A stretch of 16,497 nucleotides of DNA from CAZMHJ01 sp964566075 (GCA_964566075.1 CAZMHJ010000021.1:1-16497), one strand, 5' to 3'; shown: positions 7,787-14,605, counted from the first letter of the stretch. A program made the numbers and translations. Notes: generated from the letters alone by a model not told the origin.

Positions 7787-7818
7787 TTGACCCCTGGTGT
7801 CGTATACTGAATTTATAC
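7787..7818 (+). promoter_or_regulatory. Possible polA promoter region with inverted repeat
   Basis: The 55-base gap between whiB and polA contains TATACT (7803-7808) and a TTGACC (7787-7792) at unsuitable spacing for each other. TATACT lies in the inverted repeat GTATA-N7-TATAC (7802-7818). A -10 at TATACT with a weak -35 is the best guess. Confidence 0.35.
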
Positions 7819-7823
7819 GGTTT

Positions 7824-7830
7824 AAGAGGA
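7824..7830 (+). promoter_or_regulatory. Ribosome binding site pointing to an ATA start for polA
   Basis: AAGAGGA lies 7 bases before ATA at 7838. The same frame is closed by TAA at 7823-7825, and no ATG, GTG or TTG occurs in frame before 7913, so this site decides the start. Confidence 0.7.
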
Positions 7831-7837
7831 TACAACT

Positions 7838-10153
7838 ATAGCTGCAAGTGAACCGAATAAACGATTAGTTCTTATAGACGGTAAAAGTGTTTTTTATCGC
7901 GGTTACTACGCGATGCCAAATCTCAGCACAAAAGATGGTACACCTACTGGCGGGGTGTACGGTTTTGCGATGTTAAGTTTAGAAGTTATCAAACGACTAA
8001 AGCCGGATTACGTGGCTGTAGCGTGGGATAAACCAAAAACTAATATTCGTAAACGTCTAGAACTGTACCCGGCATATAAAGCGGGCCGTAAACCGGCACC
8101 GCCCGATTTTTATGCGCAAATTCCGATACTACACGAACTATTAGAAAGTCTCGGTTGGCCACTGTACGAACTCGACGATTACGAAGCCGACGATATTATG
8201 GCCAGCCTCGCCAAAAAAGCAGATAAAGAAGGTATCGAAACGATATTAATTACAAGCGATCTTGATGCGCTGCAGTGTATTAGTGACCACACAAAGGTGT
8301 ATGCACTCAAAAAAGGTTTAAGTAATATCGAGGAATTTCATCCCGAAAGTTTCACCGCTAAATATGGCTTACGAACCGATCAATTTTTAGATTTAAAGTC
8401 GCTGCAGGGCGATAGTAGCGATAATATTCCGGGCGTGCCTGGCGTGGGTGCGAAAACCGCTACAGACTTACTACAAAAGTACGAAACGCTGGATGGCATT
8501 TACGAAAACATCGATTTAATTAGCGGCAGTACCCACGATAAGTTAGTTGCTGGCAAAGAGTCTGCATACCTGAGCAAAAAACTAGCCACACTCTTTTTAG
8601 ATGCACCATTGCCACTCGACCTGAGCGGTATGGATGTTCATAAATTTGATGGCCCACGCCTAAAAGAAAATCTAGAGCGCTTAGAATTTAGAGCTATTTT
8701 GCGCCANNNNNNNNNNNNNNNNNNNNNNNNNNNNNNNNNNNNNNNNNNNNNNNNNNNNNNNNNNNNNNNNNNNNNNNNNNNNNNNNNNNNNNNNNNNNNN
8801 NNNNNNCGCGAAGGTTTACAGGCTACCGATTTATACGATGTACCAACCGAAGATTTGGGTGAGTTTGCCGCGGGTTATATTGGCGCACTGGCAGCCTTAA
8901 CCATTCAGCAACGTAAAGATTTAGAGGCAATTCCGTCGCTTGATACGCTTGCAAAAACCATTGAATGGCCAGTTTTACCGGTGCTTGCGCGCATGGAAAA
9001 GCTCGGTATTAGCCTTGATGTACCGTACTTGCAACAGATGAGCACGCATCTCGAAGATCAAATTAGCGACCTTGAACAAACTATTTATGGCTACGCCGAA
9101 CAAGAATTTAATATTGCAAGCCCACTGCAACTCGCAAAAGTACTGTTCGACGACATGGGTTTGCCAACAAATGGCGTAAAAAAAACCAAAACGGGATACA
9201 GCACTGCCGCCAGTGAACTCGATAAACTCCGTGGTTTACACCCGATTATTAACGAAATCACCAGGTACCGTGAATACACCAAGCTAAAAAGCACGTATGT
9301 TGATGCGTTGCCAAGCCAAGTGGCACAAGATGGTCGTTTACACACGACCTTTAACGTTACGGTTGCGCAAACAGGGCGCCTGAGTAGCGTTGATCCGAAC
9401 CTGCAAAATATCCCGGTGCGCAGCGACTTAGGCAGAACTATTCGCACCGCGTTTGTTGCCGGTAGCGGCAGGGTATTTGTAAGTGCAGACTACAGCCAGT
9501 TCGAACTCCGTCTTGCTGCCGTTATGGCACATGACACAGATATGATAGAAGTCTTTAATAGCGGGGCAGACATCCATACGCGCACTGCGGCCGAAGTGTA
9601 TGGTATTGCGCTCGAAGATGTAACTAAAGAACAACGTAGCGCAGCTAAAACGATTAATTTTGGTGTGTTATACGGCATGAGCCCGCACGGTCTTGCCACC
9701 GCAACTGGCATGACCTTTGGTGATGCTAAAGACTTTATTGACCGCTATTTTGCAGCCCGCCAACCACTGGTTGATTACATTAAAAACTTGCGCGAGCAAG
9801 CCAAAAGCCAGGGATACGTAGAAACCCTGTATGGCCGCCGCCGTCCAACACCGGATGTACAAAGCAGTAACTTTGTGGTGCGCGAAGCAGCCTATCGCCA
9901 GGCGGTGAATATGCCAATACAGGGCACGGAAGCTGATATTATGAAACTCGCCATGGTAGCAGTAGATAATAAACTACCCACCGACTGCAATCAGTTACTA
10001 CAGATTCACGATAGTATTTTGGTTGAATGTCCATTATCTAAAGCAGACGAAGTCGCAACGATTCTTAAAACCACCATGGAACGCATTGCGCCAGACCTTG
10101 GCATTAAATTAGATGTAGACGTCCACACCGGCAAAAACTGGGGCGAGCTTTGA
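7838..10153 (+). CDS. polA: DNA polymerase I (internal assembly gap)
   Basis: Family A polymerase for Okazaki fragment maturation and repair. The first in-frame ATG (7913) falls inside the 5'-nuclease core. The conserved strand LVLIDGKSVFYRGYYAM is encoded upstream from 7865, so the real start is most likely ATA 7838 behind AAGAGGA. The 5'-nuclease domain fills the part before the gap, with YEADDIM and the helix-hairpin-helix segment GVPGVGAKTA visible. The gap at 8707-8806 removes the region where the 3'-5' exonuclease-like domain should be. The polymerase domain follows: motif A DYSQFELR (9488-9511), motif B K-T-INFGVLYG, motif C QIHDSI (10001-10018). Two positions are unusual: Phe replaces the usual Ile in motif A, and Ser replaces the usual Glu after the catalytic Asp in motif C. 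The stop overlaps the next gene. Confidence 0.95.
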   Translation: MAASEPNKRLVLIDGKSVFYRGYYAMPNLSTKDGTPTGGVYGFAMLSLEVIKRLKPDYVAVAWDKPKTNIRKRLELYPAYKAGRKPAPPDFYAQIPILHELLESLGWPLYELDDYEADDIMASLAKKADKEGIETILITSDLDALQCISDHTKVYALKKGLSNIEEFHPESFTAKYGLRTDQFLDLKSLQGDSSDNIPGVPGVGAKTATDLLQKYETLDGIYENIDLISGSTHDKLVAGKESAYLSKKLATLFLDAPLPLDLSGMDVHKFDGPRLKENLERLEFRAILRXXXXXXXXXXXXXXXXXXXXXXXXXXXXXXXXXXREGLQATDLYDVPTEDLGEFAAGYIGALAALTIQQRKDLEAIPSLDTLAKTIEWPVLPVLARMEKLGISLDVPYLQQMSTHLEDQISDLEQTIYGYAEQEFNIASPLQLAKVLFDDMGLPTNGVKKTKTGYSTAASELDKLRGLHPIINEITRYREYTKLKSTYVDALPSQVAQDGRLHTTFNVTVAQTGRLSSVDPNLQNIPVRSDLGRTIRTAFVAGSGRVFVSADYSQFELRLAAVMAHDTDMIEVFNSGADIHTRTAAEVYGIALEDVTKEQRSAAKTINFGVLYGMSPHGLATATGMTFGDAKDFIDRYFAARQPLVDYIKNLREQAKSQGYVETLYGRRRPTPDVQSSNFVVREAAYRQAVNMPIQGTEADIMKLAMVAVDNKLPTDCNQLLQIHDSILVECPLSKADEVATILKTTMERIAPDLGIKLDVDVHTGKNWGEL
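8707..8806. other. Assembly gap of 100 N inside polA
   Basis: Exactly 100 unknown bases, the usual placeholder for a gap of unknown length. The flanks are both polA-like in the same frame, but about 30 residues cannot hold a full 3'-5' exonuclease-like domain. Either the real gap is longer, or that domain is reduced. Confidence 0.98.
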
Positions 10154-10923
10154 TAATAAATAAAGAGTCGAATTATCTCACGGCACTACTTAAAACTAAA
10201 TCTATTGCTATTGAATATAAAAGAGAGAATGAAATTAAGAATTTTCTTAATGGAATAGACTTACATTTATCATGGGAGCCACTATTTACCGAAGGGAAAG
10301 TTTCACTACGAGTCAGACCCATCTCAAAAGATATAGTAGTAGATAAACTTCCCCCAGATAAAATTTTCGATGAAGTTCGTGACAAATCAAAAGAATCTGT
10401 TTCAATTCTTGACTTTGAAAGTAGTGATGAATTTTATGATTATTTTCGCAGTGACAAAAGTGGAAGTCCAAAAATCGTATCAGATGATTTTTCGGTAGAG
10501 AGGGCTAAAGCAATGTATGGATTTATTGCGAGAATTGAGCTTGGGTTAAGGTCGAGCATAGAAGAGCAGAGTGATATAAAATTGTTACCAAAAAATTTTC
10601 GCAGGAACTTACCGGATAATAAAATCGCGCAGATAGATTTAACCGAGTACTTAGAAAAAATATTGCTCGAGAAGGCTTCAGATGAATTCTACTTAAAATA
10701 TGCTTTAGGTGCGGAATCTCATGATGCGTTGATAGCTGCACGGCATATGACTATCATTCAAGAAAAGCAGCTGCCATTCTCCGAAAAAGAATTCAGGCAT
10801 TTTATAAACATCAGAAATGCTGTTATGCATTTCAGGGTAGTTACATATAAAGACTGTCTTGACTTGCTAGGTTTTTATGGAAAGTTTGAACAATACTCAC
10901 TTAGTAAACTTTGGTTAATGTAA
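10150..10923 (+). CDS. HEPN-like protein, possible defence or toxin RNase
   Basis: A 257-residue soluble protein that I do not recognise over its full length. The C-terminal part (about 115-257) is helical and carries FINIRNAVMHF with R222 and H227, the R-x4-H motif of HEPN nucleases found in abortive-infection and toxin proteins. The helix ERAKAMYGFIARIELGLRSSIEE upstream fits a HEPN bundle. The N-terminal half is charged with no known motif. The start is taken as TTG 10150, overlapping the polA TGA; the next internal Met is near residue 122, which would lose the N-terminal half. The gene is visibly richer in A/T and in AAA, GAA and ATA codons than polA, suggesting recent acquisition. No antitoxin partner is adjacent: the next gene is a PadR regulator with its own promoter. 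The RNase role is inferred. Confidence 0.6.
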   Translation: MIINKESNYLTALLKTKSIAIEYKRENEIKNFLNGIDLHLSWEPLFTEGKVSLRVRPISKDIVVDKLPPDKIFDEVRDKSKESVSILDFESSDEFYDYFRSDKSGSPKIVSDDFSVERAKAMYGFIARIELGLRSSIEEQSDIKLLPKNFRRNLPDNKIAQIDLTEYLEKILLEKASDEFYLKYALGAESHDALIAARHMTIIQEKQLPFSEKEFRHFINIRNAVMHFRVVTYKDCLDLLGFYGKFEQYSLSKLWLM

Positions 10924-10935
10924 ATAGATAACCGA

Positions 10936-10964
10936 TTGACAACAATAAATAATATATTTATACT
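10936..10964 (+). promoter_or_regulatory. Perfectly spaced sigma70 promoter for padR-pspC
   Basis: TTGACA (10936-10941), a 17-base spacer and TATACT (10959-10964). The -10 runs into an inverted repeat, so repression there would block polymerase binding. Confidence 0.88.
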
Positions 10965-10987
10965 ACCTTGTAGTAAAAAGGTACTAC
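10961..10987 (+). promoter_or_regulatory. Probable PadR operator (TACTAC/GTAGTA inverted repeats)
   Basis: TACTAC-CTT-GTAGTA (10961-10975) is a perfect 6-bp inverted repeat overlapping the -10. A third half-site TACTAC (10982-10987) pairs again with GTAGTA and ends at the padR ATG, covering the AAGG ribosome site. Position and symmetry suggest autoregulation by the PadR encoded next; this is inference. Confidence 0.6.
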
Positions 10988-11314
10988 ATGGAAGATAACT
11001 ACCAACAACAATTACGTAAGGGAATGCTGGTACTCGCCATTTTGCAATTGCTAAGCAAAAAAGAAGTCTATGTTGCCGACATGCTTGTGGCGCTCGAAGC
11101 CACCGAGTTTGCTACGCAAGAGGGCACACTGTACCCACTGCTCGCACGACTCAAGCGCGAAGGCTTGGTAGAGCACACTTGGGTAGAATCGCCCGCAGGC
11201 CCACCACGCAAATACTACAGTCTTACTAAGGCAGGTAAGGATATGCTGGCGAATCTGACAAGGTATACCGAAACACTCAAAAAAGATATCAAGCAACTAG
11301 GAGGTAAAAAATGA
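10988..11314 (+). CDS. PadR-family transcriptional regulator
   Basis: A 108-residue winged-helix regulator of the short PadR type (subfamily 2). The helix-turn-helix and wing are plain: LRKGMLVLAILQLL (9-22), YVADMLVAL (28-36), then QEGTLYPLLARLKREGLV (44-61) and PPRKYYSLTKAGKDML (72-87), with a C-terminal helix (about 88-105) for dimerisation. Such proteins are usually repressors released by small molecules or membrane stress, and often control an adjacent membrane protein. The ATG follows AAGG and lies next to an inverted-repeat operator. Its stop overlaps the downstream start as ATGA, so it is translationally coupled to the HAAS/PspC protein. Confidence 0.92.
   Translation: MEDNYQQQLRKGMLVLAILQLLSKKEVYVADMLVALEATEFATQEGTLYPLLARLKREGLVEHTWVESPAGPPRKYYSLTKAGKDMLANLTRYTETLKKDIKQLGGKK
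11299..11304 (+). promoter_or_regulatory. Ribosome binding site of the PspC-domain gene
   Basis: A perfect AGGAGG within the end of padR, 6 bases before the ATG at 11311, which overlaps the padR stop as ATGA. This indicates translational coupling. Confidence 0.8.
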
Positions 11315-12327
11315 AATCTGTCGAAACAATTAGCCTCGATGGTTCTGTTTTTGCAATAGAATCAGATGCGCGGGCACCGATTGAGGCGTATTTAGCGCGT
11401 ACCGAAAAAGCATTAAAAGGCGTGCCCGACAAAGACGAAATCATGAAAGATTTCGAAAACGCCATTGCGGCGCATTTGTTCGAACAAGGCTTTAGCCGCG
11501 AAAAGGCAGCATCTAAAGCAGATGTAGAAGCAATACTTACAAAACTTGGTGATGCTAAAGACGAAGCCGAGGCTAAAGAATCACTCAACAAGCAATGGAG
11601 CTGGCTTAAAGAGCCATTCACGCTGAGCAAAGATAACAAATTAATCTTTGGTTTGTGTGGTGCAATTGCAGAACGCATTGGCATTGACGCCATTTGGGTA
11701 CGACTCGCGTTTGTTTTGCTGGCATTTTTAACACATGGTTTCTTCGTACTACTATACTTTGTCGTTGGTATTGTTATGGCAATACTAGAAGACGAAACCA
11801 AGCGTGTAACCCGTAAGGGTCGAAAAAAAAATGAAGACGTAGAACCGCAAGTAGGATGGCGCAGTGTATTACATAAAACGGCTGTAGTTGTTGGTCACTT
11901 AATACGTATAGCGGTGATTATTGTGAGCGCAGCTGTATTTGTACTCACTGCAGCATTCAGCGCCTTCGTAATGATTACGCTGCTACACACACCACGCACA
12001 GATTATCCGTTGTTTGGCTATAATCGTTCGAGTACTGTGTACTTGTTCGTCGGATCTATTATTGCACTCGCACTATGGTTTGTGGGCACTATCTTTAAAG
12101 AAGTTACGTTTCCGTCTAAAAAGCCAGTACGACCATTTAGCTTAATCGTGATTATTGGTGCAGTCACCATTTTGTTTACGACTATGCTGACGTCTGGTTA
12201 CTACCTACGGAATGATATTAATAAATGGATAGATACACATCCAAAGCAAGACTCTGTCCGCATATATTACGATACGCAAAACGAACCAACTGATATCTGT
12301 GTACCCTCAATCGAACAGTGCAAATAA
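11311..12327 (+). CDS. HAAS/DUF1700-like and PspC-domain membrane protein
   Basis: A 338-residue membrane protein. Residues 20-90 form a helical domain (IEAYLARTEKALKGVP, then an acidic helix and LTKLGDAKDEAEA) matching the HAAS/DUF1700 type that accompanies PadR regulators. A PspC domain follows at about 102-160 (KDNKLIFGLCGAIAERIGID, then a hydrophobic segment). Three or so more transmembrane helices lie near 190-225, 243-262 and 275-298. A short tail with two cysteines (VPSIEQC end) is probably outside the cell. PspC domains take part in envelope-stress sensing. The PadR plus HAAS-membrane-protein pair is a known two-gene module in which the membrane protein is thought to signal to, or be controlled by, PadR. 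The precise signal is unknown. Confidence 0.78.
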   Translation: MKSVETISLDGSVFAIESDARAPIEAYLARTEKALKGVPDKDEIMKDFENAIAAHLFEQGFSREKAASKADVEAILTKLGDAKDEAEAKESLNKQWSWLKEPFTLSKDNKLIFGLCGAIAERIGIDAIWVRLAFVLLAFLTHGFFVLLYFVVGIVMAILEDETKRVTRKGRKKNEDVEPQVGWRSVLHKTAVVVGHLIRIAVIIVSAAVFVLTAAFSAFVMITLLHTPRTDYPLFGYNRSSTVYLFVGSIIALALWFVGTIFKEVTFPSKKPVRPFSLIVIIGAVTILFTTMLTSGYYLRNDINKWIDTHPKQDSVRIYYDTQNEPTDICVPSIEQCK

Positions 12328-12338
12328 CCATTGCACGC

Positions 12339-12344
12339 TATACT
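12339..12344 (+). promoter_or_regulatory. -10 element, predicted leaderless promoter (YdjM-like gene)
   Basis: TATACT ends 7 bases before the ATG at 12352. No good -35 is seen at 16-18 bases upstream and there is no Shine-Dalgarno, so transcription should begin at or next to the start codon. Confidence 0.55.
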
Positions 12345-12351
12345 AAAACGT

Positions 12352-12849
12352 ATGGCGAATTATAAAGGACATATTGTTGGTGGAATTGCTGCATCGGGCG
12401 TATATACGGCCGTGCTGGCGTTTACACCCATAGAACGGTATGCAGAGAGCGTTAACGTGCTTCATAGTTGGCAGGCACTCGTAGCGGTGTTTGTGATTGG
12501 TACGTTGTTTGCGCTGTTCCCAGATGTAGATACAAACAGCAAGGCGCAAGATATCTTTTTTGGTATTGCGTTTCCGATAGATATTTTATTGTTGGCAACA
12601 GGTAAGATTCACGCCGCGGCATACCTGGGTTTAATCGCTATGTTACCAATAATCGGCCATCACCGCGGCTGGACGCATGCTAAGTGGGCAATGATTGTGG
12701 TGCCATTACCAATTTTAATTGTGCCGTATTTATATAATCAACAAAGCTTACCAATCGCTGCTATGTATTACGGCGCCGCGGTCATCGGCTATTTTAGCCA
12801 TTTGTTACTCGATGGCTTAATTTGGGATAAATTCCGCGTAAAAGGCTAG
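12352..12849 (+). CDS. YdjM/DUF457-like membrane-bound metal-dependent hydrolase
   Basis: A 165-residue membrane protein with about four hydrophobic segments. It carries the conserved polar residues of the YdjM/DUF457 family: an N-terminal KGH (His7), FPDVDTNS (56-63), HHRGWTH (103-109) and a C-terminal SHLLLDGL (149-156). These His/Asp residues are thought to bind a metal ion at the membrane face. The family's substrate is not established. I chose ATG 12352 over the in-frame TTG at 12331, since the family begins with a short M-x2-Y-x-GH start and a -10 element lies between the two. Confidence 0.78.
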   Translation: MANYKGHIVGGIAASGVYTAVLAFTPIERYAESVNVLHSWQALVAVFVIGTLFALFPDVDTNSKAQDIFFGIAFPIDILLLATGKIHAAAYLGLIAMLPIIGHHRGWTHAKWAMIVVPLPILIVPYLYNQQSLPIAAMYYGAAVIGYFSHLLLDGLIWDKFRVKG

Positions 12850-12855
12850 TATAAT
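12850..12855 (+). promoter_or_regulatory. -10 element, predicted leaderless promoter (MazG-like gene)
   Basis: A perfect TATAAT at the stop codon of the previous gene, 7 bases before the ATG at 12863, with no Shine-Dalgarno in between. The -35 is weak. Confidence 0.65.
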
Positions 12856-12862
12856 TACCTCA

Positions 12863-13183
12863 ATGAAGAACGGTAAACTTGTTCGCGACAAAATACCAGA
12901 TATTATTCGGGCAAATGGTGAAGACCCTAACGTGGTTATTTTAACTGACGAGGAATACTGTATTGCGATTGACGATAAATTAATCGAAGAGGCAATTGAA
13001 GTACGCGGAGCTACTAGCGACAGAGAAAAAATTGAAGAACTTGCCGATCTTGATGAATTAGTCGATGCGCGTTTAAAAACACTAGGCATGACAAGAGAAG
13101 ATCTTGCAAACGCGAAGAAAGAAAAAGCGCATAAACGTGGTGCGTTTACTGCCAAATATTTCCTAATTTCAGACGATGAATGA
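12863..13183 (+). CDS. MazG-like (PRA-PH type) nucleoside triphosphate pyrophosphohydrolase
   Basis: A 106-residue all-alpha protein. It starts with KLVRDKIPDIIRANG (5-19), the typical opening of the phosphoribosyl-ATP pyrophosphohydrolase-like group. The Mg-binding MazG pattern is present: EEAIE (42-46) and EELAD (58-62). The family cleaves NTPs to NMP and pyrophosphate, often as house-cleaning of damaged nucleotides. Since histidine biosynthesis genes are absent here, a house-cleaning role is more likely than HisE. A predicted leaderless start lies just upstream. Its last 8 bases overlap the tspO start. Another nucleotide-pool enzyme (dUTPase) lies nearby. Confidence 0.85.
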   Translation: MKNGKLVRDKIPDIIRANGEDPNVVILTDEEYCIAIDDKLIEEAIEVRGATSDREKIEELADLDELVDARLKTLGMTREDLANAKKEKAHKRGAFTAKYFLISDDE

Positions 13184-13562
13184 ATGGTATCAGCAGTTAA
13201 ATAAGCCAAGTTGGGCGCCAAAAGAGCAGGTGTTTGGCATTGTATGGAGCTTGCTGTATCCAATTATTTTTGCTGTTAATATTTTTGTTATCGTGCAATT
13301 TGTTCGGCACAAAATGCCGCTGTTAGTAGTACTACCATTTTGGGTAAACCTTGGTTTTAACTTTGCATTTACACCAATACAATTTGGACTTAAAAACAAC
13401 ACATTAGCATTTTTATGCATCTTAGCAGTATTGCTTACGATTGTGTGGGCGATGATTGCTGTATGGCCGCATTACAAATGGGTCACATTTGCATTTGTGC
13501 CGTATTTAATCTGGGTAAGCATTGCAACGGTCTTGCAATTTCAAATAATGATAAAAAATTAG
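13176..13562 (+). CDS. tspO: TspO/MBR family protein (tryptophan-rich sensory protein)
   Basis: A 128-residue polytopic protein with about five hydrophobic segments, somewhat shorter than the usual 150-160 residues. Family marks are WYQQLNKPSWAPKEQVFG (4-21) followed by VWSLLYP, a central N/F/P-rich loop (WVNLGFNFAFTP, about 56-67) and the C-terminal VPYLIWVSIATVLQF (about 108-122). The usual C-terminal Asn residues are partly replaced by Gln. TspO proteins bind porphyrins and related ligands and act in light or oxygen responses; in Rhodobacter, TspO helps regulate pigment genes. The ATG overlaps the end of the MazG-like gene by 8 bases and has no Shine-Dalgarno, so it is likely translated by coupling. 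Carotenoid genes lie about 7 kb upstream. Confidence 0.9.
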   Translation: MNEWYQQLNKPSWAPKEQVFGIVWSLLYPIIFAVNIFVIVQFVRHKMPLLVVLPFWVNLGFNFAFTPIQFGLKNNTLAFLCILAVLLTIVWAMIAVWPHYKWVTFAFVPYLIWVSIATVLQFQIMIKN

Positions 13563-13580
13563 CTCAAAACTTAAAAACAG

Positions 13581-13596
13581 GGGTATAATTATGCCC
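13581..13596 (+). repeat. Near-perfect palindrome containing a -10 element
   Basis: The 16-base palindrome GGGTATAATTATGCCC (one T/G mismatch pair) contains TATAAT at 13584-13589 and ends one base before the ATG at 13598. Confidence 0.6.
13584..13589 (+). promoter_or_regulatory. -10 element, predicted leaderless promoter (flippase-like gene)
   Basis: A perfect TATAAT, 8 bases before the ATG at 13598, with no Shine-Dalgarno and no strong -35. Confidence 0.62.
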
Positions 13597-13597
13597 A

Positions 13598-14593
13598 ATG
13601 GATAAAATGAAGCATTTTTGGAAGCACTATAAAAGCTATGTGTTTTTGGTACTTATCGTTTTATTGGCGCTCAAAGTCTTTTTGCCTCAACTTGATTCAC
13701 TTAAAGAAAGCATCCAAGCCATCCGTAATGCACAACTAGATTGGATTATTTTTGGCCAGATAGTGTTCTTTTTGGGTCTGCCAATTGTGGCGTACCAGTT
13801 CTTGGTTATTGCTATAAAGCCACTTAAGTATTACCTAACGTTTAAGGTAGAAATGGCGAGCTTATTTGTCAGTAAATTATTCCCTAGTAGCCTAGGCCAG
13901 TTTGCGCTTAACTTTTACTATTTAACCAAGCAAAAACACGACAATATCCAAGCTGCTTCTGTTATGGCAATTAATGCTATAACAAGCGGTATTGCATATC
14001 TGTTTATTATTGCGTTTGCCTTCTTGTTTGATGCAGGTAATTTAATGGCACCAACTACACAAACAACGACTATTAACTGGGCTATGATAATTAAAATTTT
14101 AGTAATTGCGATCATAGCTGCTATTGCATCATTAGCAATAAAAAAAGTGCGCCAAAAAGTGTTTGGTGCAGTTAAAGAACTATCGAAAACACTAGGTATT
14201 TATAAGCATCGTAAGATGGATGTTGTTATGGCAACTATCTTAAATTTTGCTGGTTCGCTTACAAGCTTATTTGCTTTGTGGGCAAGTGCACATGCACTTG
14301 GGGTTGATATAACTATGTCGCAATCACTCGTGGCGTATGTGCTAGGTAATATTGTTGGTGGGTTAGTACCAACGCCGGGTGGATTAGGAGCTGTCGAGGC
14401 GGGTATTTATAGTGGGCTCGTACTGGTTGGCGTAAATACAAGCGAAGCCTTTACGATTACCTTAATTTATCGCTTCTTAACCTACTGGGTGCCAATTGCA
14501 CCTGGTTACTATTATTTCTGGACATTACGCAAAGACGTACTTAAAGACTTTAGTCTGCACCGCAAAGACGCAGCCAAAATCGGTAAAACATAG
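13598..14593 (+). CDS. UPF0104/LPG-synthase transmembrane-domain (flippase-like) protein
   Basis: A 331-residue protein with about eight hydrophobic segments, of the lysylphosphatidylglycerol synthase transmembrane/UPF0104 family. Diagnostic stretches are KLFPSSLGQFALNFYY (about 91-106) and GNIVGGLVPTPGGLGAVEAG (about 250-269), plus a final helix with YRFLTYWVPIAPGYYYF. There is no soluble MprF-type synthase domain, so it corresponds to the membrane part only. Relatives are thought to move lipids or glycolipids across the membrane; the substrate here is unknown. The start is the ATG at 13598, close behind a TATAAT. The ATG at 13591 is in another frame and closes after four codons. Confidence 0.82.
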   Translation: MDKMKHFWKHYKSYVFLVLIVLLALKVFLPQLDSLKESIQAIRNAQLDWIIFGQIVFFLGLPIVAYQFLVIAIKPLKYYLTFKVEMASLFVSKLFPSSLGQFALNFYYLTKQKHDNIQAASVMAINAITSGIAYLFIIAFAFLFDAGNLMAPTTQTTTINWAMIIKILVIAIIAAIASLAIKKVRQKVFGAVKELSKTLGIYKHRKMDVVMATILNFAGSLTSLFALWASAHALGVDITMSQSLVAYVLGNIVGGLVPTPGGLGAVEAGIYSGLVLVGVNTSEAFTITLIYRFLTYWVPIAPGYYYFWTLRKDVLKDFSLHRKDAAKIGKT

Positions 14594-14605
14594 CTAAAAA
14601 AATAA

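Noticed and set aside
7787..7808. TTGACC plus TATACT as a normal polA promoter
   Set aside because: The spacer is 10 bases, too short for sigma70; only a tentative promoter region is reported.
7913..7915. ATG 7913 as the polA start
   Set aside because: It would delete the conserved first strand and metal-binding Asp of the 5'-nuclease domain, which is clearly encoded upstream in the same frame.
9091..9862. Minus-strand open frames within polA
   Set aside because: They are antisense shadows of an unmistakable coding region, with compositions and Cys/Ser/Arg-rich translations typical of spurious frames.
11289..11801. 170-codon minus-strand frame opposite the PspC-domain gene
   Set aside because: A Ser/Ala/Lys-rich translation with no motif, lying fully over a gene with HAAS and PspC features and a strong ribosome site.
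12331..12351. TTG 12331 as start of the YdjM-like gene
   Set aside because: The ATG 21 bases later gives the family-typical N-terminus, and a -10 element lies between the two.
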